Assembly: GCA_021372515.1 (NCBI GenBank) | Contig: JAJFUG010000173.1 | Coordinates: forward strand, 1 to 30,955 | Length of the DNA: 30,955 bases | Source of the DNA: a bacterium | GTDB taxonomy: Bacteria; Gemmatimonadota; Glassbacteria; GWA2-58-10 | Direction: 5' to 3' | Shown: one piece after another, positions 15,737-23,900 of the stretch | Position numbering within the stretch: the stretch's first letter is position 1 | Layout of the letters: each line of letters opens with the position of its first letter | Notes under the pieces: model-generated | Seen by the model: the letters and a program-made list of their open reading frames with translations, nothing else | The model's database searches: none | Told to the model about the DNA's origin: nothing | Made by a program: the position numbers and the translations under genes

Positions 15737-16543
15737 TCAGAGCCAGAGCCAGCCGCCGCAGATCGCGGTGCAGGAGAGTGTCAGCACGGCCCACTCCCAG
15801 GGCGCGGGCCGTGCCGCGGCGGGTGGGTGGACCGGGCGGAACGGGTTGTAGCCGCGGGTCAGCAGTCCCTGGGCCACCAGGCGCGAGCTGTGAAGGGAAT
15901 AATGCATGTAGAGGACCATCACATCCACCACCCGGCGCGGGGCGGACATTGCGCGGGACAGGAACCCGCCTTGTCCGGCGCCGTTTCTTTCGCGCAGCAC
16001 GAGCACCCGGTGGAACTGGCCCAGGCGTCCGGCGGCCTCGGGGAAAAAACGCAGGACCAGCCCTACGCTGAACGCGAATTGGCGCACCGGCACGTGCAGA
16101 CGTTCGAGCGGGGCCAGCAGCGCGCTCAGGGCATCCACCACCCGCAGCGGCGGTGTGTAGAGATAGAGCCAGGCCGCCGCGGCCAGCACCAGGGCGATCT
16201 TGCCCAGCAGCAGCGCGCTGCGCCAGAGGGCCTGGAGCAGCTCACCCGCCAGGCCGGCCCCCCCGAACGAGACTCCGGACCACAGATAATAGCCCAGCAC
16301 GAACAGACCCAGCACGCTCATCCCGCGAAGCGGGGCCAGCATGTGACGGGCTGCGGAGCGGGCCAGGGCCGCCCAGCCCAGCACCAGGACCGCCATAAGG
16401 GCCAGCCCGGCCGGGGTGGATACTTTCCAGATCGCCACCGAGAACAGGCCGGTCAACAGCACCTTGATCCGGGTGTCCAGGCAATGCGCCGGGCTGCGTC
16501 CCGGTGTGTAGCGCCCTAACTGAATGCTGCCGCCGACCGTCAA
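15737..16543 (-). CDS. ECF-type transporter membrane (T) component, orphan
   Basis: EcfT/CbiQ proteins link substrate-binding S components to the ATPases of energy-coupling-factor vitamin or metal importers. TTG 16543 is chosen as start because GGAGG lies five bases upstream and translation then begins just before the family's conserved N-terminus (AHCLDTRIKVLLTGLFSV); this gives 268 residues. About five membrane segments are visible, as are RFFPEA and the coupling-helix arginine/glycine region (AQGLLTRGYNPFR). No ATPase or S component is encoded nearby, so the substrate is unknown and partners must be elsewhere. It is divergent from the GH94 gene, with a 228-base intergenic region. Confidence 0.85.
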   Translation of the reverse strand: MTVGGSIQLGRYTPGRSPAHCLDTRIKVLLTGLFSVAIWKVSTPAGLALMAVLVLGWAALARSAARHMLAPLRGMSVLGLFVLGYYLWSGVSFGGAGLAGELLQALWRSALLLGKIALVLAAAAWLYLYTPPLRVVDALSALLAPLERLHVPVRQFAFSVGLVLRFFPEAAGRLGQFHRVLVLRERNGAGQGGFLSRAMSAPRRVVDVMVLYMHYSLHSSRLVAQGLLTRGYNPFRPVHPPAAARPAPWEWAVLTLSCTAICGGWLWL

Positions 16544-16696
16544 ATTTTCCTCCGTTTCGCGCCGTTTCACTGCGGGGCAGGGAAGTTGATAAGCCCGCGG
16601 GGCGAATTTGTCAATAGAATCCGGGTCGTTCGCAAGGCTGGACAGGCAGAGGCGTTGCAAATATATTTTAAAGTTTGAAATCTTTGGCACTCCTCC

Positions 16697-16718
16697 CGCT
16701 CCGGATGCATCCGGAGCG
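16697..16718. promoter_or_regulatory. 22-bp perfect palindrome between divergent genes
   Basis: CGCTCCGGATG and its exact reverse complement abut without a loop, 53 bases before the GH94 start and 153 bases before ecfT. Position and symmetry suggest an operator or a short repeat. There is no T-run, so a terminator is unlikely. Confidence 0.45.
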
Positions 16719-16771
16719 CCGACTTAGGGATTGAATCAACAGTTCGTTCCGGAAAGGCTGACTGGACCGCG

Positions 16772-19360
16772 ATGAGCAATGGACACAACGGCAAACTTGT
16801 CGAATCGGTGAGTGATAGAATTAGAAGGAACAAGATGGTGGTCGCGGCCCTGGACGCGCTCCGGGAGCGCCGTCCCGTGAGCGCCGCCCTCGACCCGGAG
16901 CAGATAACCGAGCTACATTCCCGCTACAGCCATTTCGAGGATTCGCTCGATAGCCGCGGGTTCCTGCGCTCCAGCCGGGTGGTGGTCACCGCTGTCGATA
17001 CGCCCCGGCCCTACCTGCACCTGATAGGCAGCAACCATAGCCACGAGTACGGCACCTACGGCTCGTTCTGGGACCAGAGCTGCGGCGGGTTCTCCTGCCT
17101 GGACTCGGTCCTGGCCGGCAGCGTAACCTCGCACAAGGACAGCTCCTATGTGCCCACCGCCCCGCGCTCCACTGACCAGCGCCATTTCTGGCTGCGCGAA
17201 CAGACTGAGGGCGGCTCTCCCGCGATCTGGCATGTCTTTCCACAGCGCGGTGTGCAGGAGGACTGCTACTCCGGGTTCCGTTGCGAGCAGGGCCTGGGGA
17301 CCGTTAAAATTTCAGCACTCTGCAACGGCATCCGGGCCGAGCTGACCGTGTTCGTGCCGGTGGAGGGGCCGCTGGAACTCTGGCGCCTGAGCCTGTGCAA
17401 CGAGTCGGGCCGCGCGCGCGCGCTGAGCCTGTTCCTGGCGGTGAACTGGGGCCTGGAGTCCTATCCGGGCTACTATTTCGACCCGCGCGTGGTCAGCCAG
17501 GGACGGCGTTACGAGGAGCTGAACGCCCTGGTGGCGCTCAACCGCGACCACAACAACAAGCACCCGCGCACCGGTTTCCTGATGAGCCGCGAGGCGTTCG
17601 ACAGCTTTGACATGTCGGGTGAGGAATTCACCGGGGGCGGGCATTTCCGCCGTTTCCCCCAGGCCGTGGAGAACGGGTGCTGCCGCGGCTCGCTGGGCGT
17701 GCAGCCCTACCTGGGGCTGGTCTCGGCCATGCAGTTCGGGCTCAGCCTGAAAGCGGGGGAGAGCCGGGATTTCGATTTTCTGCTCGGCGTGACCGACAGC
17801 GACATTGAAAAGGGACGGATACACCTGGAGGGCCTGCGCAACGGCTATTTCCGTCCCGGCGGAGTGGAAAGCGAACTGGAGCGGCTGAAGGAAAACTGGG
17901 ACGCACTGACCGGCGCGCACCTGGCCGCCACGGATGACACCGAGATCAACCGCTTTTTCAATGTCTGGTCCAAGTACCAGGCCAAGAACTCCGCCCGCTG
18001 GACCCGCGCCCTGGACAAGGTGGGCTATCGGGACATCCTGCAGGACCTGCTGGGGGTCAACTCGTTCGACCCGGAATACACCCGCACCATGCTGCCGGTG
18101 ACCCTGCGCTACCAACTGGAGGACGGCCGCGCGGTGCGCCAGTTCGCCAAGTTCGCCGGCGCCCCGCATGACCTGCGCATGTACATGGATTCCAGTTCCT
18201 GGATACCGGACACCCTGGTCGGCTATATCAAGGAAACCGGGGATATGTCGATCCTGGAGCAGGAGGAGGGTTTCTACAGTTTCGAGACCGACCGGGTCGA
18301 GACCGCGCCCAAGGCCACGGTCTATGAGCATGCCCTGCGCGCGGTGCGCGGACTGTACGAGCATCGCGGGCTGCACGGGCTGTGCCGGATCGGCCACGGT
18401 GACTGGAACGACGCCCTGGACGGGGTGGGGCGGGATGACCGCGGGGTGAGCGTGTGGCTCAGCATGGCCCTGGTGTTCGCAGCACGGCGTATGCGCGAGC
18501 TGACAGTCCTCAAGGCCGACAGCGAGGGCACGGCCCTGATGGACCGCATAATAGCCGAGATGACCGGGGCGATCAACACCAAAGCCTGGGACGACGATCA
18601 CTATGTCTACGCTTTCACCGGCGAGGGCATGCCGGTGGGCTCGGGACGCTCGGCAGAGGGCCGTATCCATCTGAATGTCAACACCTGGAGCCTGTTCAAC
18701 GGGGTGGCCGAGGCGGCCGGGCGGTTGGACACGGTGCTCAAGTCGATCAGCGCCCTGGACACCCCCCTGGGGCACCTGCTCCTGTTTCCCTCCTATACCG
18801 AGAAAAGCCGCGGCATGGGACGTATCTGCGACATGGTGCCCGGCCAGTTCGAGAACGGCTCGATCTACACACATGGCCAGAGTTTCCTGGTCTACGCCCT
18901 CTGCGAGCTGGGACAGGGCGACCGCGCCCTGGAGGAACTCAAGAAGGCCCTGCCCGAGGCGAACCTGCCAGATATCGCCACCGGCCCGCCGCACCAGATC
19001 TCCAATTTCACCGTGGGGATCGAGCACGAGCATTTCGGGCGCAACCTGTACAGCAATTTCAGCGGGGCGATGGCCTGGCTGCGCAAGTCGCTCGACCGCA
19101 TGTTCGGGCTTCTGCCACAGTTCGACAGCCTCGTGGTCGATCCGGTGGCGCCCTCGGCCTGGAAAGAGTTCAGGGTGCTGAAACAGTTCCGCGGCTGCAG
19201 CGTGGAGGCCCGTTTCCGTAACCCGCGCGGGGTCTGCCGCGGGGTGAAAGCCGCCGCGCTGGATGGCAAGCCGCTGAGCGTGAGCGACGGTAAAGTCTCG
19301 ATCCCGGCCGCGAACCTGGCCGGGCGAAAAGATGCGCTTCTGGAGGTGGAGCTTGGCTGA
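16772..19360 (+). CDS. GH94 family glycoside phosphorylase (cellobiose/cellodextrin phosphorylase-like)
   Basis: GH94 enzymes reversibly phosphorolyse beta-glucosidic linkages, giving a sugar-1-phosphate and a shortened sugar without spending ATP. The 862-residue protein has the usual plan: an N-terminal beta-sandwich (to about 330; YGTYGSFWDQSCGGFSCLD near 90), a helical linker, an (alpha/alpha)6 catalytic barrel (about 390-780) and a C-terminal beta domain. The catalytic acid is the second Asp of GDWNDALDG (D547). GHLLLFPSYTEKSRG, ENGSIYTHGQSF and GPPHQISNFTVG look like phosphate- and sugar-binding loops. No cytoplasmic export signal is present, so it is intracellular. Which disaccharide or oligosaccharide is used cannot be read from sequence: cellobiose, laminaribiose, chitobiose and cyclic beta-glucan branches are all known. 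No transporter is adjacent. Confidence 0.93.
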   Translation: MSNGHNGKLVESVSDRIRRNKMVVAALDALRERRPVSAALDPEQITELHSRYSHFEDSLDSRGFLRSSRVVVTAVDTPRPYLHLIGSNHSHEYGTYGSFWDQSCGGFSCLDSVLAGSVTSHKDSSYVPTAPRSTDQRHFWLREQTEGGSPAIWHVFPQRGVQEDCYSGFRCEQGLGTVKISALCNGIRAELTVFVPVEGPLELWRLSLCNESGRARALSLFLAVNWGLESYPGYYFDPRVVSQGRRYEELNALVALNRDHNNKHPRTGFLMSREAFDSFDMSGEEFTGGGHFRRFPQAVENGCCRGSLGVQPYLGLVSAMQFGLSLKAGESRDFDFLLGVTDSDIEKGRIHLEGLRNGYFRPGGVESELERLKENWDALTGAHLAATDDTEINRFFNVWSKYQAKNSARWTRALDKVGYRDILQDLLGVNSFDPEYTRTMLPVTLRYQLEDGRAVRQFAKFAGAPHDLRMYMDSSSWIPDTLVGYIKETGDMSILEQEEGFYSFETDRVETAPKATVYEHALRAVRGLYEHRGLHGLCRIGHGDWNDALDGVGRDDRGVSVWLSMALVFAARRMRELTVLKADSEGTALMDRIIAEMTGAINTKAWDDDHYVYAFTGEGMPVGSGRSAEGRIHLNVNTWSLFNGVAEAAGRLDTVLKSISALDTPLGHLLLFPSYTEKSRGMGRICDMVPGQFENGSIYTHGQSFLVYALCELGQGDRALEELKKALPEANLPDIATGPPHQISNFTVGIEHEHFGRNLYSNFSGAMAWLRKSLDRMFGLLPQFDSLVVDPVAPSAWKEFRVLKQFRGCSVEARFRNPRGVCRGVKAAALDGKPLSVSDGKVSIPAANLAGRKDALLEVELG

Positions 19361-19466
19361 GCCTCACTTGACAGGGCTCCGGAGCGTCGGTGCACCGAGA
19401 CTGTCTTTGGCTCGGGACAGGGTCTGTCCGGAACCCCTGTCCGGCCTGCATACGGAACATTAGATG

Positions 19467-19500
19467 AACCCCGCGGCCAATGGTCGCGGGGTTTCGTTTT
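19467..19500 (+). terminator. Rho-independent terminator of the GH94 gene
   Basis: AACCCCGCG (19467-19475) pairs with CGCGGGGTT (19485-19493). Three more inner pairs extend the stem (one G-T), the loop is AAT, and it is followed by TCGTTTT. A second imperfect hairpin around GGACAGGG...CCCCTGTCC lies just upstream (about 19415-19443). Confidence 0.85.
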
Positions 19501-19839
19501 GCTGTCGAACGAAAAGCCGCCGCTTTGACAGTGCTTTTTGAACAGTAGTGACATCTCTTCCGGGAAAGGCTTTGTGAGGTTCGGATGTTTTGGTTAGTAT
19601 ATAGTCGTACAGAGGCGGACGACTTGCTGAACGCGGAGGAATCCCCTGCGTGAGGATGGCACGGGGTATACCTGCCCGTGTCCGGTTATTTGCGTTCTCG
19701 GAAATGTCGTCCACCAAGGAACGCAGGCGTGTTTCACTGTCTGAAAGATTTCAAGTTGCTCTCGAACCGTTTTGATAGAATATTGAAGTAGCCTTGCCTG
19801 CCCGGCTCTCCGGGCCGGTCCCACAAGAGGAGATACCCC
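19501..19839. other. Intergenic region upstream of the decarboxylase gene, no gene seen
   Basis: These 339 bases hold no convincing reading frame. The lower-GC part near 19740-19790 (TTGATAGAATATTGAAG) could contain a promoter, but no good -35/-10 pair stands out. A small GCCCGG-CTCT-CCGGGC hairpin lies ~25-40 bases before the next start codon, in what would be the leader. Confidence 0.3.
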
Positions 19840-21519
19840 ATGACAGTCAAGGAATACCTCGCCGTCGTACTCAGAAAGCATGGAGTGGAACATATTTTCG
19901 GCGTGCCGGCCGATTTCGTGATCGAGTTCTTCAAATACCTGGACGAGGGCGAACTGATCCAGGCCGTGCGGATGAACGACGAGCCGCAGGCCGGGTTCGC
20001 CGCGGATGCCTACGCCCGGGTAAAGGGGCTGGGCGCGGTCCTGGTGACTTACGGGGCGGGCGGGTTCAAGGTGGTCAACAGTGCGGCCCAGGCTTATGTC
20101 GAGGAAAGCCCGGTGCTGTTCATCAGCGGCGCGCCCTCGCGCCAGGAGTATCTTCGCGGCGCCGACTTGCTCCACTATCGCATCCACCACGTGGTTAAGG
20201 ACGCGGATGACCAGCTCAGGGTATTCGACCAGGTGACCGGCATGGCCGAGCGCATCGATGACATCTACACGGCCAAGAGCCGCATCCACCGCCTGATCGA
20301 TTTCATCGTGGCCAATAAGCTGCCGGGCTATCTGGAGGTGCCGCGCAACATGTGGGGGGCCGAGTTGCCCGAGGACAACGCCTCCGACCGCTACCGCTAC
20401 GAGCCACCCAAGACCGACTCGCGCTCGTTGAGCGATGGCCTGGCCGAGGCGGTGCGGTTGATCGACTCCAGCCACAGGCCCGTGTTCTGGGTCGACACCG
20501 AGGTCCAGCGCCACGGCCTGCAAGACAAGGTGCTCGAGATCGCCGACCGCTGCGGGATACCGATCTGCACCACTTTATTCGGCAAGAGCGCGATCGATGA
20601 GAACGAAACAATGCACCTGGGGGTCTATGTCGGGGCGCAGACCGCCTCCAACAAGTACGAGGACGACTCCGTGCGATGTTATGTCGAGACAAGCGACTGC
20701 GTGATCATGCTGGGGGTCAATTTCTCGGATTTCAATTTCGGGATCGGCACCGTGCACCTGTCCGAGAGCGCACACCTGATCAACGCCCGGCGCAACGGGC
20801 TAAAAGTCGACTGCGCCATGTACTCGGGAGTCCCGCTCTACGAGTTCGTGGCCGGCCTGGCCCGGTCCGGGCTTGCCAGGCACGAGTTTGTCGCGCCGCA
20901 GTCCGCGCCCGAGTTCGTGAAACCCGCAGAGGACACCCCCCTGGACTCGGACCTGTTTTTCAACCTGCTCAACCGGCGGATCACCACGGACACGATTGTC
21001 GTCTCCGACATCGGCGACTGCCTTTTCGGCGCGGGCAAGCTCGACACCTCGTTCACCCGGTTCCTGGCGCCGGGGGTCTACGGCAGCATGGGCTGGTCCG
21101 TGGCCGCGGCCCTGGGGGCCAAGGCGGCCGAGCGCAGCCTGCGGCCGTTCGTAATCGTGGGTGACGGTGCGATGGTGATGGGCCAGGAGTCGGTGCTGGC
21201 GAAGCTGAGCGAGATGAAATTCAACCCGGTGATCTTTGTGCTGAACAACCAGGGGTACGCCACCCTTGAGGGAGCGGCCCCTGGGCGTTACAATTACATA
21301 CCGCTGTACAGCTTTGAAAACCTGGCCGCGGTTTACGGCGGGCAGGGGTTCGTGGCCGGCACGGTGGGTGAGTTGGAGCGGGTGCTCGACCAGGCTGCCG
21401 GAGTGACAGACGAGCCCTGGCTGGTCAACATTGTCCTGCCGCGGATGGGCCGGACCCGGGCGTTGAGCCGGGTCAGCTCCGAGCTGGGCAAGGGCGTGGG
21501 GCAGGGCGCCGGAGCTTGA
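19840..21519 (+). CDS. ThDP-dependent 2-keto acid decarboxylase (indolepyruvate/pyruvate decarboxylase-like)
   Basis: Non-oxidative decarboxylation of a 2-keto acid to an aldehyde is the expected reaction. The 559-residue protein has the three-domain ThDP fold: Pyr domain (FGVPADFVIEFF at 20-31; the activating Glu in MNDEPQAGFAADAYAR, about residue 48), middle domain (VFWVDTEVQRHG), and PP domain with the ThDP/Mg motif GDGAMVMGQESVLAKL...FVLNNQGY (about 444-475). ISGAPSRQEYLRGADLLHYRIHH matches the PDC/IPDC block that contains the active-site His pair, which favours a decarboxylase over acetolactate synthase. AGGAG lies seven bases before the ATG. It appears monocistronic. The substrate cannot be fixed; phenylpyruvate, indolepyruvate, pyruvate and branched keto acids are alternatives. 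Confidence 0.88.
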   Translation: MTVKEYLAVVLRKHGVEHIFGVPADFVIEFFKYLDEGELIQAVRMNDEPQAGFAADAYARVKGLGAVLVTYGAGGFKVVNSAAQAYVEESPVLFISGAPSRQEYLRGADLLHYRIHHVVKDADDQLRVFDQVTGMAERIDDIYTAKSRIHRLIDFIVANKLPGYLEVPRNMWGAELPEDNASDRYRYEPPKTDSRSLSDGLAEAVRLIDSSHRPVFWVDTEVQRHGLQDKVLEIADRCGIPICTTLFGKSAIDENETMHLGVYVGAQTASNKYEDDSVRCYVETSDCVIMLGVNFSDFNFGIGTVHLSESAHLINARRNGLKVDCAMYSGVPLYEFVAGLARSGLARHEFVAPQSAPEFVKPAEDTPLDSDLFFNLLNRRITTDTIVVSDIGDCLFGAGKLDTSFTRFLAPGVYGSMGWSVAAALGAKAAERSLRPFVIVGDGAMVMGQESVLAKLSEMKFNPVIFVLNNQGYATLEGAAPGRYNYIPLYSFENLAAVYGGQGFVAGTVGELERVLDQAAGVTDEPWLVNIVLPRMGRTRALSRVSSELGKGVGQGAGA

Positions 21520-21617
21520 GACGCGAGGTGAAATAAGGCGTTCAACCAATTGCGAGTAAAGCGATAAACTAAAAAGTGCTAAAATATAGCCGTCAAGCCG
21601 TGTAATGTCCAGCCCCC

Positions 21618-21646
21618 GTAGGGGCGGGTTTAAAACCCGCCCCTAC
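21618..21646. repeat. 29-base palindromic repeat (GTAGGGGCGGG type)
   Basis: GTAGGGGCGGGTTT (21618-21631) and its perfect reverse complement (21633-21646) are separated by one A. A decayed relative lies at 29714-29742. No T-run follows, so this is taken as a REP-like interspersed repeat, not a terminator, though it may stabilise the upstream mRNA 3' end. Confidence 0.75.
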
Positions 21647-21751
21647 AACTGATTGAATTTGAGAATTGTAAGTACATCGTCCGACTCGACAGGCTGTTGT
21701 GTCTTGTCGGAGAGATATTTCAAGGTGATTTTCAACGTGAAAGGCGTTCAG

Positions 21752-22849
21752 GTGAAAGACTCCTCTCCGCTCAGCCCGCGCCGTCAGACACGCAGTGTCA
21801 AGGTCGGACCGCTCCGGATCGGCTCGGCGCACCCGGTGCTGGTGCAGTCGATGACCAACACCGACACCCGGGACGTGGCCGCGACCCTGGCCCAGATCGA
21901 GGCCCTGCAGCGGGCGGGCTGCGAGCTGGTCCGTCTGGCAGTGCCCGACAGCGGCGCGGCGGCGGCCCTGGGGGAGATAGTGAAAGCCTCGCCTCTGCCC
22001 GTGGCCGCGGACATCCACTTTGACCACCGTCTGGCCCTGGCCGCTCTGGAGGCCGGGGTGGCCAAGCTGCGGCTGAACCCCGGCAATATCGGGTCAGCCG
22101 AGCGGGTGCGCGCGGTGGCCCGCGAGGCCTCCGCACGCAAGGTGCCGATCCGGATCGGGGTCAACGCCGGCTCACTGGAGAAATCGCTGCTGGAGATTCA
22201 CGGCGGCCCCACGGCCGCGGCCCTGGCCGAAAGCGCTCTGGGCCATTGCAGCCTTCTGGAGGACTGCGGGTTCTGCGATATCGTGGTCTCGCTCAAAGCC
22301 TCGGATGTGCCCACCACGGTGCGCGCCAACCGCATTTTCGCCGCGCAGCGGGATTACCCGGTGCACCTGGGAGTGACCGAGGCCGGCACCCGTTTGCGCG
22401 GGGCGGTCCTGAGCGCGGCCGGCCTGGGTATCCTTCTGGCCGAGGGGATCGGGGACACGCTGCGGGTGAGCCTCACCGCCGACCCGGTGGAGGAGATCGG
22501 CGTGGCCTGGCGTATCCTGACCGCCCTGGGGCTGCGCAAGCGGGGAGTGGAGATAGTTAGCTGCCCCACCTGCGGACGGACCGAAATCGACCTGATCGGG
22601 ATGGCCGAGGAGGTGGAGCGCCGTCTGGCCGCGGTGGACAAGCCGCTCACCGTGGCGGTGATGGGCTGCGTGGTCAACGGCCCGGGCGAGGCGCGCCAGG
22701 CCGATTTCGGGATCGCGGGCGGGAGAGGATCGGGGCTGGTGTTCCGCCGGGGCGAGATCGTGGCCAAGGTGAAAGAGAGCGAGCTGGTGGACACGCTGGT
22801 GCGGCTGATCGAGGAGGATTCGGCTGATACGGACGCCCGGAAAGCATGA
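21752..22849 (+). CDS. ispG: (E)-4-hydroxy-3-methylbut-2-enyl-diphosphate synthase
   Basis: Catalyses the penultimate step of the MEP isoprenoid pathway (MEcPP to HMBPP) using a 4Fe-4S cluster. Family blocks are clear: HPVLVQSMTNTDTRD, ADIHFDHRLAL, KLRLNPGNIG, IRIGVNAGSLE, and the cluster ligands in SCPTCGR and VMGCVVNGPGE. No ATG is available near the conserved N-terminus. GTG 21752 (VKDSSPLSPRR..., 365 residues) has AAAGG seven bases upstream. GTG 21725 (GGAGAG ten bases upstream) and GTG 21737 are alternatives. The frame further upstream is unlikely to be translated. The tRNA-Arg gene follows after 66 bases. Confidence 0.95.
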   Translation: MKDSSPLSPRRQTRSVKVGPLRIGSAHPVLVQSMTNTDTRDVAATLAQIEALQRAGCELVRLAVPDSGAAAALGEIVKASPLPVAADIHFDHRLALAALEAGVAKLRLNPGNIGSAERVRAVAREASARKVPIRIGVNAGSLEKSLLEIHGGPTAAALAESALGHCSLLEDCGFCDIVVSLKASDVPTTVRANRIFAAQRDYPVHLGVTEAGTRLRGAVLSAAGLGILLAEGIGDTLRVSLTADPVEEIGVAWRILTALGLRKRGVEIVSCPTCGRTEIDLIGMAEEVERRLAAVDKPLTVAVMGCVVNGPGEARQADFGIAGGRGSGLVFRRGEIVAKVKESELVDTLVRLIEEDSADTDARKA

Positions 22850-22852
22850 ACC

Positions 22853-22881
22853 TTGCGCCGTGCGGCGGCCGGTGCTAAATT
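22853..22881 (+). promoter_or_regulatory. Candidate promoter of tRNA-Arg
   Basis: TTGCGC (22853-22858) and TAAATT (22876-22881) are spaced by 17 bases, ending 34 bases before the tRNA. The -10 is good and the -35 is weak (TTG only). Confidence 0.4.
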
Positions 22882-22915
22882 CACGGCCTGCAACGTTGAA
22901 TAGATGACGACAATT

Positions 22916-22990
22916 GCCCCCGTAGCTCAGTGGATAGAGCATTGGTCTCCGGAACCATGTGCGGCAGTTCGATTCTGCCCGGGGGCACCA
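22916..22990 (+). tRNA. tRNA-Arg (CCG)
   Basis: The complete cloverleaf is visible. Acceptor GCCCCCG/CGGGGGC, D-stem GCTC/GAGC, anticodon loop CTCCGGA with CCG at positions 34-36, T-arm GGCAG-TTCGATT-CTGCC, discriminator A and encoded CCA. The first anticodon-stem pair (27-43) is a T-T mismatch. It reads CGG arginine codons. Confidence 0.95.
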
Positions 22991-22997
22991 TATAGAG

Positions 22998-23028
22998 AAA
23001 GGCCGTCGAGCAGACGGCCTTTTTGTTT
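22998..23028 (+). terminator. Terminator after tRNA-Arg
   Basis: AAAGGCCGTC (22998-23007) pairs perfectly with GACGGCCTTT (23013-23022), with a 5-base loop, followed by a T-rich tail (TTGTTT). Confidence 0.92.
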
Positions 23029-23083
23029 GATCCAGGCTTATCGCTTGAAGGTACAGAGCGTTGCCAGAGGTGCCTTGGCTCGT

Positions 23084-23350
23084 GTAGGGGCACGGCATGC
23101 CGTGCCCGATAGGCATTTACGTTCTCTTGGTTTCGGCCAAGAGAACCAGAAGCCATTTGGGGGCCGTAAACTCGCCCCGGCGTTGGCTGCTTTGTGACCA
23201 GCGGTGTGCACGCGGATTTCACACGCTGCCCTCGTTGAGGGGCGACGCTGGTGCTGATTGCCCGCTCGGCCATGACGCTACGAATGTTTTCGGTGTGCAC
23301 GGGGCCGCTACTTCGCTCCACTGCGCAGGCTCAAACATACGGCCCCCGGC
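23084..23350 (+). repeat. Structured interspersed repeat, copy R1
   Basis: Order of parts: GTAG followed by the perfect palindrome GGGCACGGCATGCCGTGCCC (23088-23107); hairpin GTTCTCTTGG-TTTCGG-CCAAGAGAAC (23121-23146); CCAGAAGCCAT then GGGGGCCGTAAACTCGCCC (about 23147-23178); a variable middle; and an end block around GCAGGCTCAAACATACGGCC (about 23325-23346). The same blocks in the same order occur in R3, and in part in R2. No convincing protein is encoded: reading frames here are created by the repeat itself. Confidence 0.8.
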
Positions 23351-23429
23351 GGCCCTGCGGACCGCGGGCGGGAAAAGGCACAACTCCGCATCTTCTTATT
23401 TCAAGCGAACGCGCATACCTAATATCCGA

Positions 23430-23690
23430 GGTGAAACCCGTTGGCCGCCGCAGTTGTCTCAGAGGGCCGCGCATGTTCGAGCCTGCACCACGGGCAGCGT
23501 GGAATTGAACGTGAAACGGACCGGGTAGAAAGCGTTCCACTGCTCGGCGGCGATTCGCGGCAGCGCCGCCGCTAAACCGAAGCAGTGGAATCACTGCACC
23601 GTAAACACTCAAGCTTGAAACAGAGTCGTAGCGGGGACGAGTTCGCGGCCCCCGCTGGCTTTGCTTCTTTCGCCGAAAACGAAAGAAGAA
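23430..23690 (-). repeat. Structured interspersed repeat, copy R2 (inverted)
   Basis: Read on the minus strand it has hairpin CTTCTTTCG-TTTTCGG-CGAAAGAAG (23688-23664), then CAAAGCCA and GGGGGCCGCGAACTCGTCC. A nested 56-base hairpin follows (outer arms 23535-23544/23581-23590, inner GGCGGCG/CGCCGCC), containing GGCGGCGCTGCCGCGAATCG, which is identical in R3. Then come CACGCTGCCC, GGCTCGAACAT and CTGCGGCGGCC. It lacks the GTAGGGGCACGG palindrome of R1 and R3. R1 and R2 face each other tail to tail, with ~80 bases between them. Confidence 0.78.
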
Positions 23691-23900
23691 GATTTTGAAA
23701 CCCTGTCGCAGAAACAAAATCTGTCGAATTGATTTTCAGTTCGGACAGGTGGGGAGTGAAGCTTCGTTTCCTCCCCGAACGAAAGCCTTGCCATCGCCCC
23801 GGCCCCACGCAATATTGAGCCCCGCATCCGCTTGCATTTGAATCCCGCGCATTCCCCATGCGCGCGTGCCTGCCAGTCAATACTCTCCCGGAGTGAGCGC
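23691..23900. other. Leader region of the DUF4091 gene, no gene seen
   Basis: About 210 bases between R2 and the DUF4091 start. GGGGAG...CTCCCC (about 23751-23779) could form a hairpin. No clear promoter or binding site was recognised. Confidence 0.3.
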
